In this document: positions 20,785 through 33,033 of the stretch, in pieces
Layout of the letters: the number at the start of each line of letters is the position of its first letter
Numbering within the stretch: the first letter of the stretch is position 1
Assembly (NCBI GenBank): GCA_947396885.1
Contig: OX377203.1
Location: forward strand, 8,913,298 to 8,977,297
DNA: 64,000 nucleotides
Origin: Heligmosomoides polygyrus polygyrus
Lineage: Eukaryota; Nematoda; Chromadorea; Rhabditida; Heligmosomidae
Direction: 5' to 3'
Notes under the pieces: model-generated
The model's input: only the letters and a program-made list of their open reading frames with translations
Database searches by the model: none
Told to the model about the DNA's origin: nothing
Position numbers and translations under genes: made by a program

Positions 20785-22800
20785 TCACGTTGAATTGGAG
20801 ACTTCGAGTCAAATTGGACACTTTTCACGTCTTCTAAGCCTAAGCTTAGGAGTTATGAAATCAAAGCGAACTCGTCCAAATGGAAACGAGCTTCTTCTAC
20901 ATTAAACTAATTACTCTCCAGAAGGGTTAGAATAAATTTTCTTTAAATTTTTTTAGTACGATTTCTTTGAAGTTCTAATTCACCTACTCAATAAGTGAAC
21001 ACATTGTTTGAAATTTTATAAAATTCTCATTTTCTGAGCAATAATAATGGCCTGGAGGTTTTTAAGAGCAAAAAGACGGCCGATTGAACAAATGAACGAA
21101 ATAACCTATGTAAAAGATAAACTACAGACTCTTCAAGATGATTTAGAAATAATTTTTTGTTCAGAGGAAACGTCTTATAATTTACTATGGAATTTCGGTT
21201 CAGATGGACGAATGAGTGTAGTAATTTTATAAAATTTTCATTTTTTTGAGAACAAAATAAATAAATTTTGTTTTAAAGTGTAACAAGGCAAGACTTATAT
21301 AGCGCATTAGAAGAACACACCACGCCACGCAGTCGAAATGCTCGTCGCGATTTCTATTTGATTGATAGTGAAAGTGAAAGTTTCCATTTTTTGAGAAAAC
21401 ATAAAAAATGAAATTTTGAGATCTATCCTAGTTGGGGGGGGGGGGCACATATCTAAAGAGTATGCAACAAATCGACTTGAGACTTACCTTACGGCTCCTG
21501 GAGAACACTATAGGACCTAAATTAAAAAAAAAATCCCAACAAAAAAAGAAAAATTTGCATTTGTTGTCGCCGTGGTTGTAGGCACCCAAGGTTGTATGCC
21601 CTCCTCACCATGTTAGAACCTGATTATAACATGTCAGGCGGCGGTCAGCACGTGGCATGCGGCTTTATGCGCCCTCCTCACCATGTTAGATCCTGGTTAT
21701 AACATGTCAGGCGGTGGTCAGTACGCGTCGTGCCTCCATTGCGCCGTTCCTTGCCCGCCGAGACGGTTGTAAGAACCGGGGCGGTTTAATTTGTTTATTA
21801 TTCGTCCGTATGGGCGCGTGGAGCGCAGTCGGAGGAGGCGCCGGCTGTCGCCTGCACCGATACCAGGTTCCTGGTTCGGATTTCCCGCCCAGGCCAACCA
21901 AACCCTCCATCCCTCCGATTGGTACCAGAGTTGTCTGGGAAGGATAGAGCGCTGAATTGTTCATCGGCTGGCCACCGCAAGTTATTGTATGGCCAAATAC
22001 GCATTCAATACGCCTCCACGACATCCCGTAAAAGTAGAATGCGCTGGCGCATCCGAAAAGGGATTGAATAACGCCGTCCTTTATCTCCTTATCCGTTATT
22101 CGTTCGTTGGTTTTTCCTTCTTTTAGGTTCTCTCGTGTCCTTCAGAGCCGCTCGTTAAGTCCCATGCCGATTTGTTAGATAATTTTTTAGATATGTGCCC
22201 CCCCTCCCCCGACTAGGATAGATCCAAATTTTGCTTGAAAGCGTAACCAGGCGGCAATCATTTAAGACGTTAAAATACGAAATTTGATTTTCATTTGATC
22301 GAGTCCTGATTACATGAAGCATCACAGTGAGGGTATGTGTGTACATTACAATTGTTTCTGTTGTGTCGTTTACAAGTGTGGAACTCCATGCAAGCGGAAG
22401 TTTTGCTATCATTCGAATAAAAATCGCAACGTCTTGGACGAGGTCATGGCGCAATCTCTTCTTTTGCCACTATAGACGGCCCCCTCTCTTTAAAACAAGT
22501 TTTAAACCGTTATTTTTTCGTCAAAAAATGGGAATTTTATAAAATTCCGAACAATGTGTTCACTTATTGGTTAGGTGAATTAAAATCTTCAAAAAAAGTT
22601 ATACTGAAATTTTTCCTGAGCGAAATTTATTCTAACCTTTTGGCGAGTCTCTAATTTAATGTAGGAGAAGGTCATTCCGATTTGGAACAGTTCGCTATGG
22701 TTTCAAATGTCTTCGGCTATCTTAGAAGAGTGTCCAATTTGACGTGAAAAGTGACCAATTTGATTCGAAGAGTGTCCAGTTCGACGTGGATTCTTTCACA
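20785..22800. mobile_element. AT-rich fold-back element (family E) with internal insertions
   Basis: Left arm 20785-21460 and right arm 22185-22800 are complements, for instance GATCTATCCTAGTTGGGGG at 21420 against CCCCCGACTAGGATAGATC near 22208, and TTTGAAATTTTATAAAATT against its complement. The outer ends have units of about 21 bp (GTGTCCAATTTGACGTGAAA). The spacer holds two direct copies of CACCATGTTAGA...TAACATGTCAGGCGG (about 21607 and 21678) and a SINE-A. A G12 tract is at 21434-21445. Confidence 0.6.
21808..22100 (+). mobile_element. SINE-A copy 2
   Basis: Complete head GCGTGGAGCGCAGTCGGAGG to tail CCTTTATCTCCTTATCC. It is inserted in the spacer of the family E fold-back, so it is the younger of the two. 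Confidence 0.75.
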
Positions 22801-23431
22801 TGTGGCCTTTTCTCCATTCAAATTCCATGCGACTTCATCTTGAAGCTGTAGATCGCTACTCGGCGCTTCTCTGACCGTTTTCTACAACAGCATCGAGTTT
22901 GACGTCGCTCTACCTTTCATACTGGGTATTATAAGCTTCATCGGTGCTAGTCGTTAATGTGGCCTACATGAGAGGACACAGTATCGGACCAATCAGAGCA
23001 GCGGCAGGGCACGCCCCTCCTTCTTTGTGCAGTGAGAGCACTCGATGCGGCCTCTTTTGTTTGGCGCGTCCCGTCACTCATGTGGGCCAGATGAACGACT
23101 GGCATCTGTAATGTTCTTGCTGTATGTTTGTGACTTCTTCGGTAGCGTATTATCTACGGCCAATGCGACCAAATTCGTTTATTGGGTCCCACATCCTCGT
23201 GTTGGCCAGGTTGACGGTTAATATATGTACAGTTGTTATTGTATGTTTGTGGTATGTTCAATTACTTTCAATTTATGTATTGTGCTGAAAAAACTAATTA
23301 ATTCTTGTTGTGCCATCATTTCCGCTTACGTTTCGGAGGTATCGCATTCTTCAGACTACGGGAAGTAAAGGGAAATGCTCGGTTATTGTGCTGCGACTGG
23401 GAGGTGGTGTAGGTATGGTGGAGGCGTTAAC
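22801..23431. other. Intergenic, no gene recognised
   Basis: No supported coding or repeat feature, apart from a rough duplication of a GTTGTATGTTTGTG-like phrase (about 23120 and 23238). Confidence 0.25.
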
Positions 23432-23998
23432 CAGCGGCCGGATTCATCAACGATTTACAGCAGTTTAACAGAGAAATTACAATTCGATGTAATTGGCACA
23501 ATTGAGACTCCAGAATTCTTTATCGGCGAGCTTTCGCTGCTTAACAGCTTCCTCAGGCCTTTAATAACATTACACATAGTAATACCATCATCAAACTATA
23601 CAATAGTAATAATGGTAAAACTACCCAAGCAGGCCTCGCTAACAGAGCCTCACCACAGTGATGCTCCTTATAAGTAAAGTTACTGTAAACAACGTTGCCA
23701 CTGATCTTCTTAATTACTACATGATAAGCCTCAGCGCCTCGGTCTGCTCATTCCTATTGTTGATTTCGGGGTTCAGCCTCTTTATTGCAAGGGCTTCGAG
23801 CAGCTTCCTTTCTAGCGGGGTTAGAGAAATTACAGCCGAAAACGCAGATAACGCGAAACAACAGCAATCGTTATGGTGAAATCTGTGTGAATTTCCTCAC
23901 AAAAGATACGACGTACGAAGCTCGGTTGCTCTGTAAGATCGTTGTATTGTGAATCCGCTGTTAAATTTTACCGCTCTAACGTTGATGAATCTCGCCCC
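23432..23998. mobile_element. Longer member of GGCCGGATTCAT MITE family
   Basis: Left end GCGGCCGGATTCATCAACGA with AACAGAGAAATTACA; right end AACGTTGATGAATCTCGCCCC. The interior, about 500 bp, is unrelated to the 170-bp members and has no credible ORF. It may be a larger relative or a pair of solo ends. Confidence 0.45.
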
Positions 23999-24164
23999 AG
24001 GGATCGGATTCGTCAACGACTTACGTAACTCTTACGGAGAATTGTAAGCTTATCAAGCGATACGGTGAGTGAGCCGCGTTAAAGCGGCTTATTGCTCATC
24101 GTATCGCTTGATAAGCTTACAATTCTCCGTTAAAGTTACGTAAGTCGTTTATGAATCCGGCCCC
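23999..24164. mobile_element. Near-perfect palindromic MITE (GGCCGGATTCAT family)
   Basis: GGATCGGATTCGTCAACGAC at the left matches the right end ATGAATCCGGCCCC in inverse. The inner arms AATTGTAAGCTTATCAAGCG and its complement are essentially identical, so the element is young. It abuts the longer family member at 23432-23998. Confidence 0.7.
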
Positions 24165-24165
24165 G

Positions 24166-24690
24166 GGTGTGACAGCTGGTGGCATTGGTTGCAGGGTCGA
24201 ATTACGCTCGCCGTTTGGTACGTTACACCGGCAATTCCATCTTACCTACGTCCGGTTGTGTTTACGGTCCCACAGCCCTACGTATGGGCCCTACGAAAGC
24301 CCTGACCTTGTCTTACCATCGTCCAATTAAAGAAGCAGGTGTTCGGACTCCGGAACATCTTTCTCACATGACCCTTAGCCGTATTTTCCTATGTCCATTT
24401 AATTGTATCGACAGCTGAGGAGATGCGCGAAGCTCGTCTTCGATGGTACGGCCACGTTCTGTTCTCCGTGGAAAAGAAAACAGTGTCCGCTAGGTAGGTC
24501 TCAAGTTCGAAGTGTTAGAAAAGCGGCTGGAGCGAATAGTTACACATGGGCATTATTAGGTTGTAAGGAAAGCTCTCCGCTTCTAACTTTGGCGTTCCGT
24601 CAAATTTTTGGAAAATGCTCTGGAACTTTCTCCCAATTACGCATATATAGACTGACCTGCGACCTACGTTTACCACTATTGTTGTCGTAT
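24166..24690. other. Intergenic, no gene recognised
   Basis: Several short open frames without recognisable domains; no repeat family assigned. Confidence 0.25.
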
Positions 24691-25610
24691 TCCGTTACCA
24701 CTATGGCAGCTAATGTCATTCTCGACTGTAAGCAAGCTGGACGGCTTCTGCTTTACGAGTTCAGAAGGCAAAGCAGTGCAGGAGTCGCGGTGGAGAACCC
24801 TACCACTGTCTCCGACGACACAGCTAAAGCATAGTTCCGGAAGTTCGAGAACGGAGACTTCTGCTTGGCAACCACGAGCCGGAAGGCCAGTTGCAGTGAA
24901 TGAGGAGTGCCTTCTGGAGCTGCTTCAGGAGGATCTCCGGCGTTGCACCCGTGAACTGGCAGAGGAACTCGAGAGCAGTCACACCGCCACGGCTCAACAC
25001 CTGCGTGGCCTTGGAAAACATGTAGAAATGGTGCATGGATACCGCATGAACTTAGCGAAAACCAGCTACAGGTGCGCCAGGATGCGTGCATGAACTTCTT
25101 GACTTCACGGCGGAATATTTCTTGGTTCCAGCACCCGGTCACTGGCGAGGCAGAGTGGGTCGTCTACGTTAGCCACGCGCGAAAGCGTCAGTGGCTCAGC
25201 CGTGGCGAAGCAAGAATTTCTACATTAAGACAGGAACCTCACCCAAAAAAGGTGATGCTCAGTGTCTGATGGAATGGCAAAGGAGTCATTCACTGGGGGC
25301 TGCCATCTGCAAAGACTAGTGTCACTAGCGATGTCCACTGCAGTCAATCGGATCGTGTTGGAGCAGCTCTTCGTGGGAAGCAGGACAAGGTCTTCAATCA
25401 CGAGAATGCGCGTCCACACATTGCAAAGGAGACTCAGGAGAAAAGCTGGCATGTTCTGTCACACCTACCGTATTCGCCGGGTCTTGCTCTAACGGACTAC
25501 CATCTGCTTCTTTCATTGTCGAACAATTTGCAGGAGAAACAATTTGACGACAGGGAGCAACTTGACAAGCGCCTCGCTGAGTTTTTTTTTGTCAAAACCC
25601 TAGGGATTGT
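24691..25610 (+). pseudogene. Degenerate mariner-like transposase
   Basis: Plus-strand transposase remnant with many shifts. Visible pieces: DCKQAGRLLLYEF, FRKFENGDFCL (helix-turn-helix region), WIPHELSENQ, EPHPKKVMLSVWWNGKGVIHW, ENARPHIAKET (second catalytic position, here Asn before Ala) and LPYSPGLALTDYHL (third). The DEKW block is lost to sequence divergence. It ends where a maT-like element begins at 25610. Confidence 0.7.
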
Positions 25611-27218
25611 ACAGAGTGCGCCAAAATTATGGCGACAAGTTATTCAAATCGCCGGAAACGAAAATACAGCACTTCCGAGAAACCAATGATGCGATAATAT
25701 TTGTTAGCCTATTGTAAACTATACACAACATTGAGATTCAAATATATCTCCGGTTTAAGACGGCTTTGAGACGCGAAAGGAAAGCATCGACGGCGGCACG
25801 CAAGTATGGCGTGTTGAGCTCATCCGACGCCTTCTGGGGAGCTTCCTTCAGAGAATCCACGGAGCGGTGAGGCTTTCCGCAGGCTTTGGCTTCCAGAACT
25901 GCCCACACGGTGTAATCCATCGGATTCAAATCCGGAGAGTTGGCTGGCCACTAGTGGAGACTGATGGTGCTGGGAAGTTGCCTTCGCATCAGTCCTGCAT
26001 CATTTTCGTTCTATGAGCTGGAGCTCCATCCTGTTGGAAGATCCAGGAGCACTTTCGAAAGTGAGCACTAGCCCAGGGTAACAGTTCGTCCGTCAGAAGG
26101 TTCAAATAGTTCTCCCTGATCTCAATTTCTCACGACATCCGGCGGACCAAGCGTGCCGGGCTCCTGCGAGATCGTTCAGATATCTTCATGATGTCTTCCA
26201 TAGTTTCCACATAAACGTGTCTTCCTCGTCCGTATCTACCATCCTCGGTTCCCTAGTCTTCGTAGCGTCTGATGGATCTATACATATGTATAGAACACTT
26301 CGATGAAGTCCAAGACGCTAGTGAATCTCGCGTGCCGAGATGCTTTGACGGTAAAGTTAATGATTGGAGTACGGTGGCGAGAACGTTTCACAATCTTGAA
26401 AAACAATTTTTTACGCTTGATTGAGAGAAGCATTTATTTATTTATTTATTCAAGGCATAGACAGACACAGACAACTGTCTAGCATGTAATGTGTAAAAAA
26501 AAACGAACAAAACATCACAAATTGACCAGTCGAACACAAGCCAAGTAAACAACAAAGCACAGGGATTATTTCTTGATCGTTTGGCATTCAATCATTGACA
26601 AACATTCTACAGGCTTGAGCAGAGAGCCTCTCTAAATCTTCATACTTGCCCAGTAGCAGGTTAAATTCCTTGAGAATGTGATAGGTTAAGAAATCTGATC
26701 TGATTCGCGATTTAGCAACTGAGAGTCGAAGTTTCAACTTCCCTCTCACGGATCTTGTCAACATCCCGTCAAGGAATTTATTTGTGTCAATGGAAGCCTT
26801 ATTTGCAACAATTTTGTATAACATGACAAAATCAGCAATTTTTCTTCTCTTCTTTAGCGAAGAAAGACCAAATAGCGAGGCCGTTGAGTATCGTTTGGAA
26901 TAGAACTATAATCTACTGAGAAGCACCTCATCATAAGCTTCCTAGTGAAGCTATTCTGAATGCTTTCTAGAAGGTCTATATCTTTCTTTTTCGTTGGATT
27001 GAAGACTGATGTCCCACTTTCCACTATAGGTCTTACGTAGGTTTTGAAACCACGTATGTAAACCTCGGGAAGCTCGGATTTCAAAGCCCTAAAGATTTCA
27101 AGGCATAAATAAATTGACGCAGTAAAAACACTAAAAGTCCAGAAAAAGTCAGATGCTCCGAATAGGAGGTTAAATTGTTCGTGCACGTGCTGTCGCCATA
27201 ATTTTGGCGCACCCTGTA
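25610..27218 (-). mobile_element. maT/mariner-type element with nested LINE fragment
   Basis: Terminal repeats ACAGAGTGCGCCAAAATTAT and the inverse at 27190-27217, flanked by TA. Minus-strand transposase pieces (25741-26260) include WIFQQDGAPAHRTKMMQD, SPDLNPMDYTVW and AAVDAFLSRLKAV, the C-terminal signature of Tc1/maT-type DDE transposases (second and third catalytic Asp in QDGAPAH and NPMDY). There are frameshifts and at least one stop. The 5' half of the transposase is missing, replaced by the LINE insertion at 26440-27186. Confidence 0.7.
26440..27186 (-). pseudogene. 3' fragment of a CR1-like LINE
   Basis: Minus-strand frame with FKTYVRPIVESGTSVFNP and LESIQNSFTRKLMMRCFS, equivalent to the C-terminal part of the ORF2 at 2625-5477 (YKTYVIPILEYCSQVWSP). 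It ends in (TAAA)n, seen as TTTATTTATTTATTTATT at about 26436-26453. 5' truncated, as most LINE copies are, and nested in the maT element. Confidence 0.7.
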
Positions 27219-27261
27219 TAGAAGCGGGTCTACAAATTACCCGACAAATGGTACTATGTTA

Positions 27262-27440
27262 TACAGGGTGAGCCATAAATATGGTCACTCAATAAAAAGC
27301 GAATTACTCACCCGGAATTGGTCATGGAACAGCGAAACGTCCTCTACAATTTACTGACAATCTAGCTAACAAGCAAAATGGATATCATGCAATATGATTT
27401 CCGTTGGCACGAATGAAAGCCGTCAGACGCTTAGGGTAGG
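27262..27440. mobile_element. Tc1-like element terminal fragment
   Basis: CAGGGTGAGCCATAAATATGG after TA at 27262 looks like a Tc1/mariner terminal repeat. The remaining 150 bp show a coding remnant on the minus strand (AFIRANGN). It is cut by the family B fold-back at 27446. Confidence 0.5.
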
Positions 27441-27445
27441 ACTTA

Positions 27446-28688
27446 CAAGGGAGGGTCTGAAGCGTATGTCTGAACGGGGAGAATCCTCACCCCCCAATTA
27501 ATATAAAAATGTGTTTATTTTTTGCCAAGTCGTTAAACCCAAGCAGTACCTTGAAGTAACAATGGAATATGGCGCATCACGAGTTTGGGGGTCTTGTACA
27601 CCCGCGATGCCTCTGCCGGCAAGAAGCTCCGAGCGCAGTGGAGGTGGGGTTGCTTCATGCGAGGAAGGTCGGGGGTTTGGTTCTTGTGCAATGCTGCATT
27701 TTTGCATTTCGACTAACTGGTTGAGATTTGGGGATTCTCACGTCCATACCCTTTTCAGACGTTTTTATGCCTAATTTTCCAGCAGAATGCTTTGGTATTC
27801 AACAGGATGATGTAGAAATGTTCAACATCAGTGATACACAGGTACAAAGTGCATGAAGCACCACTGGACACCTTACGTGTAGCGTATAAAGGCTACAGAC
27901 TCCTCACAGTCTGTTTCCATACATGGACCAATGACCTCGGGAAAAGCCATCCCGCTCGGATCTTCAAAATAGACTAGGATGTGACGTCGGAGGTGGTTGA
28001 AATGGGAAACGAGGTGTGCGGATCCCGCAAATTAACCTAAACGGCATCGATACACTCGTTCCCTCATCTTTGCTTATCCAGAAATCAGAGGCCTGCTGAA
28101 GGTTTTCTAGAACCCAACACCAACAGTGTCTGCCGATGCTCGAGTGGTGATCCACCTGCTCACGCTGAAGTGTGGCCCACTTCTGGAGAAGAAATAAAGC
28201 TGGCCAAACGTACGGCTAGCATACTCAAGAACTTCAAAGCACGTCAACTTGAAGTTGACGAACACGTTGTGGTTAAAAATCCGGTCAGTAATAAACAAGT
28301 CGCAAAAAAGGTACTCTCCACATCGTACAGCTGGAAAATGAGCAGAAAACTTCTGGAAAGGATATAGACGCGAGAATCCTCCAAATCTCAAACAGTCAGT
28401 CGAAATGCAAAAATGCAGCAGCACACAAGAACCAAACCCCCGACCTTCCTCGCATAAAGCAACCCTACTTCCACTACGCTCCGAGCCGCTCGCCGGCAGA
28501 GGCATCGCGGGCGTACAAGACCCCAAACTCGTGATGCACCCTATTCCATTGTAACTTCAAGGTCCACCTACTCATTGGGTTGAACGACTTGGCAAAATTA
28601 AACACATTTTCAAACCAATAGAGGGGTGAGGATTCTCCCTATATTACTCGCTCCCCCCGTTCAGACATACCCTTCAACCCATCTGTTG
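27446..28688. mobile_element. Fold-back element family B, copy 2
   Basis: Left end CAAGGGAGGGTCTGAAGCGT after TTA; the right end is a decayed inverse. Arms of about 420 bp contain GAGCGCAGTGGAGGTGGGG and the inverse. In the middle (28170-28367) lies an open frame with EEIKLAKRTASILKNFKARQ, conserved with copy 3 at 56130 onward. The conservation of this segment suggests a remnant of the element's own or a captured gene. Confidence 0.65.
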
Positions 28689-28783
28689 TGAGAGGACAGC
28701 ACGACACCATAGAGAGTTCCAACACCCCTGGTTGCCACGCTTTTGTTTTTCCGTTATGTTGCTGAACAGTTATTAAGGTTCTA

Positions 28784-30055
28784 TTAGGTTGTAACGAAAT
28801 AAATGGCACTGACCACTGTAAATTTAGACAGTTAATATCTCGGCTTGTAGGCAAGTTTATTAATCGAAATAAAAACCTTCTGATTTTACACATCTTTGCC
28901 AACGTGACACAAGCTTTTTTATCGCAGTAACATAAAGATAGGAAGTTCTGGAATTGACGAAATCTTCGAAGGCACTTTCGGCATCCTGTTGGTATTTGAA
29001 TATTTTCCCTATCAAGAAGCCGCCAGGATGCTTGAAGAAATGGTAGTCTGTTGGGGAGAGGCCGGGAGAAAACGGAGGATGTGGTAGAGTTTCAATGCTC
29101 AGCTCATTCAATTTCTGCAACGTCATTCGTGCTACATGGGGGCGAGCATTGTCGTGCAGAAGGAGAACTCGCCTTCGGTTTACCAAGGCCGGCCGGATAT
29201 CCCTCAACTTTTTCATCATTTCTTCAATTTCAATGCAGTACTTCTCTGCCGTGATGGACTCACCGGGAGGGAGGAAGCTGTGGTGAATATTCCCAGCGAA
29301 CACCACCATACTGTCACCATTACTTTCTTTTGGTGCAATTCCGGCTCCGCAAAAACCTTTGGGCTCTCATCGCCGTCCACCCACTGTGCCGATCCTCGCC
29401 TGTTGTCGTACATTATCCATTTCTCGTCACAGGTTACGATGCGATCAAGGAATGGGTCCGTTTCGTTCTGTAGAAGCAGTGCGGACGAGATCTCATATCG
29501 TCGGTTTCTTTGCTCCTCAGACAGCTCGTGAGGCACCCATCCTTCCAGCTTTTTGGTCTTTCCAATTTCCTTCAGATGCCGGGCAGCTGTGTTGTGACTG
29601 ACGCCAAGAACCTTCGCTATCTCCCTGGTACCTTTGTGTGGATCCTCCTCTACCACATCTCTCAGCTTGTCCTCATCACTATGGGTCCCACGACCTTCAT
29701 GTCCTTCCAAGCTCTCATCTCCATTCCGGAACTTCTGATACCAACGATACGCCGTCCGAATTGCGGAACATCCTTGACCGAATGCGGCGTTGATCTTCCC
29801 GTCCGCCTCCTTAGCTGTAGTGCCCAGCTTGAATTCATACAAGTAAATGCCCCGGATTACCCTTCTGTCCATCTGCAAAAAAGTCAATAAAACTAAAGTT
29901 TTCCCACATTTACATAGAAAATTTGGTACCCACCGGTAGAGCAACGTTTGCGCTTCTAAATGATATGCCACATGTTACGGTTTGTTCTCGATCAAACGCG
30001 TAAATACGCGCCAAAAATGGCGCGAGCCAGTGCCGTTTAATTCGTTACAATCTAA
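28784..30055 (-). pseudogene. Mariner element, transposase with one frameshift
   Basis: Terminal repeats TTAGGTTGTAACGAAATAAA and its inverse, flanked by TA at both ends. The minus-strand transposase starts at the ATG at 29872, right after a TTTTTTGCAG acceptor-like site. Frame 1 (to about 29290) covers YEFKLGTTAKEADGKI, RWYQKFRNGDESLEG, KLEGWVPHELSEEQ and VTCDEKWIMYDN (first Asp). Frame 2 (29309-28860) covers LLLHDNARPHVA (second Asp), PGLSPTDYHFFKH (third Asp) and the C-terminus WQRCVKSEGFYFD. One frameshift near 29290-29310 separates them. All three catalytic Asp positions are present, so it died recently. Confidence 0.85.
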
Positions 30056-30450
30056 TAGAAACACCCTAATGCGACCCTTCCTTGATATCCTTCATAGTGA
30101 CTACTGCCTAAACATCCAACATGACCAAGAATTCTGTGCTGCCGCGGATTTCCCGAAATCCAGCTTCCTTCTTCTCGGCTTATTAGGAACGCACTTTATC
30201 GCACAGCATGTGGTACATCATATAGCAGCTGCTAGAGGAAACAGCATAAATGGGTTGCTAGGATAAACCGCTATTAATATTAGAATACAAAGCAGTAAAA
30301 AGAGCTTTATTTGAGGGAATCACGGAGATGATTCAGAAAGTAGCACATTCAAAGCTGAAAAACTGTCATTTAGAACACATGAAAATTACGAAGGGTTCCG
30401 AAAAAAAAAGGAACATGATCAATGCAAAAGTTGGAAGTTGTCAGAATATA
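30056..30450. other. Intergenic, no gene recognised
   Basis: AT-rich DNA between a mariner and a Tc1-like MITE; nothing further recognised. Confidence 0.25.
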
Positions 30451-31380
30451 CAGGGTGCTTCAAAAAACGTATACACTGTTTGAAGGTTCTGAAGAGGTTA
30501 AGGGCTCATTTGAAGTCTCATGAAAGCAGAAATTTTGTGACATATGGGTCGTATAGAATGCGCCATGCACTCGTCTGAAATTTTGCATTCTACGATCGAT
30601 TGATTGTGTTTCGCTTGAACACTTGTCCTACTTTCTCCACAAGCTGGCCGAAGCGATTGATTTGTGCTTCTTTTAAGATTTAGAGTTTGAAAACACCCTA
30701 AAAACATTCTAAGAAATGCAGGTATTACTGCAAAGGTTCTATCATTGCTGCTAATGAAGCTTTTGAAGATGTTTGAGATTAGTATGAAAGCACAGGGTGA
30801 CAAGATTTATGCGACTTGCAAATAGTTACGATTGCGCCATGTTCCCGCCTGAAACGTTTCATTTCAGACTCGATTAATTGTGCAAGCATTGGAACAAGCA
30901 TTCAGCCCATGCACAATCAATCGAGTCTGAAATTCAAGGTTTCAGGCGGGGCATAGCGCAACCTTGACTATTTACACTTCAGAGAAATCTCGTTACCCTG
31001 TGCTTTCGTATGAGTCTCAAACACCTTCAAAAACGTCACTAGCAGCAATGTTAGAACCTTTCAAATAGTACCTCATTTTTAGGATAACCGGCATTTTTCA
31101 CGAGCCGTAGTGTGTTTTTAAGTTTTAGACTTTAAAATAAGCACAATCTAATCGAATACCATTTTTCGAAGAATTTTTGACAATTATTCAAGAGAAACGC
31201 AATCAATTGAGTGTAAAATGCAATAATTCAGACGAGTGCATGGCGCAATTCATACCGCTCATCCGTCGGAAAATTTTTGTTTTCATAAGCTTTCATATGG
31301 ACACTCAACTCTTGCAGTAAGTACACTCTGAGCGAAGCTATCACCTTTCAAACAGTGTATAGATTTTTTGAGACACCCTG
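30451..31380. mobile_element. Tc1/mariner-type non-autonomous element of 930 bp
   Basis: Terminal repeats CAGGGTGCTTCAAAAAACGT and the inverse ending CACCCTG, extending about 38 bp to ACTGTTTGAAGGT, flanked by TA. The interior is a nested palindrome (30815-30965: GCGCCATG...CCTGAAAC...CAATCGAGTCTGAAAT). A related internal stretch is at 48650-49225. No coding sequence. Confidence 0.7.
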
Positions 31381-31385
31381 TATAC

Positions 31386-32370
31386 CACTTTCGCGTGAAA
31401 TTGGACACCATCCTAAGCAAGTCAGAAGCTGTTGAAATCATACTGAACATCTTCCAAAGCAAAGCGAGCATCTTCCAGATTAAACCAGAGACTCCCGCTC
31501 GATATGTGCAGCAGAAGGCTTTACCTTTCTTTGAAAATGTTCAATTCAGCAGCCTCAACAAGTGAACGTGCTGCTTGAAATCTTATAAAAGTGTTCTCAT
31601 GAAAGTACAGGTAAAAAGAATGGTAAGAAATGGTAAGCAAGGGTAGTAAGTGCTTATTCCAATGTGGTGAAGGGCGGCAATTTTTGGTACAGGTTGGAAA
31701 TGCACACCACCCGGGGTGCGGGAACGTTCGAGCCGCACAGGAATGGCATTTCTGCACTGTGCCGCACGTTCCCGCACCCCCTGCGGTGTGTATTTCAGAC
31801 TTGTGCCCAATTTTAGCGTATTCAAAGAGTAGATCGCGCCATGCACTCGTTTAGCTTGTTGCGATTTTCATTTGATTGATAGCGTACGTGCTGCTGGCTT
31901 GCAGTAACAAACTGCAGACAAATGTGTTCCTTCAAACATAAATTGAAGAGCTGTACAATACAAACTGAAAAGACAACATCTCTGCGACTCTAAAAAAATT
32001 TGCTAGCAATCGAATGAAAATCGCAACGCCCCGGACAAACGCATTGCACTATCCCTTCTTTTAGCACTAAAAACTGTTGCCTTTTTGCGCTTCAAAACAA
32101 GCTTTAATCCATCATTATTTTTTAAAAATTTAAAATTTAATGATACTTCAAGCTGTGTGTTCACTTCACTGGGGTGAGCTGCTTGATTAGAAGTATTCAG
32201 AGAAAGTTGTACTAAATTTTTCTTGAGCAAAAATTGTTCTGACGTCTACAGTTTACATCGGAAGACGTTCGTTTCGATTTGGAAGATGTTCAATTTGGTT
32301 TCAACAGGAAGAGTATTCGTTTTGCTTTAGAAAATGTGCAAATTGATTAGAAAGGTGTTCAGCTTCACGT
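31386..32370. mobile_element. AT-rich fold-back element (family E) with nested 90-bp palindrome
   Basis: The left arm (CGTGAAATTGGACACC) and right arm (TTGATTAGAAAGGTGTTC) are decayed relative to other copies. Bases 31701-31790 form a GC-rich inverted repeat (GGGGTGCGGGAACGT against ACGTTCCCGCACCCC) that interrupts the left part; it is probably a small MITE. Confidence 0.5.
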
Positions 32371-32603
32371 GAATTCCTCAGCCGCTACGAAAACCAATTC
32401 CGGCCTGTCGAATAGCTGACAGAGTCGGTGGTGTCCATTCTTCTCCACTCGTCCGTCTCGTTAGGAGATCGTGTCGCCATGAGAGATGCTGCTGTCGGTT
32501 GTCCTTGTCGCTCTTCTAAAACATTTTCAGAATCACTGAAAATACGCTGAAAACATCGAGAAAGTGTTCTCCACCATAACACTGTCTTTTATATTGCTAA
32601 TGA

Positions 32604-32922
32604 AGCTTCCAGCGTGTGGCGCAGTCGAAGGAGGCGCCGACTGTCGCGTGCAGCCGTTACCAGGTTCCTGGTTGGGATTTCCCGCCCAGGTCGACGAAGC
32701 CTTCCATCCCTCTGGGGTCGGTGAATTGGTACCAGACTTGTCTGGGAAGCGCTGCTTGTTCATCGGCTGGCCACCGCAAGTATGGCCTTCAGTCTTCCCA
32801 GTCAGTCAGTCAGTCTGTATGGCCAAATACGCATTCAAATCGCCTCCACGATATCCCGTAGAAGTAGAATGCGTGGCGCATCCCAAAGGGATTGAATAAC
32901 GCCGTCCTTTATCCTTATCCTT
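32604..32922 (+). mobile_element. SINE-A copy 3
   Basis: Head GTGTGGCGCAGTCGAAGGAGG, body and tail (CCTTTATCC). It contains an extra (CAGT)n-like stretch at about 32798-32815 (TCAGTCAGTCAG) that duplicates the TATGGCC phrase on both sides. Confidence 0.75.
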
Positions 32923-33033
32923 TAATGAAGCTTCCAATGAAACATCACATTCCGCATTTTTCTTAACTTTCCGGCCAGCCAAGCAATCCAACGAGGTAAA
33001 AATACGGAAAAAGGCACGTTGAAGTAAACTCAC

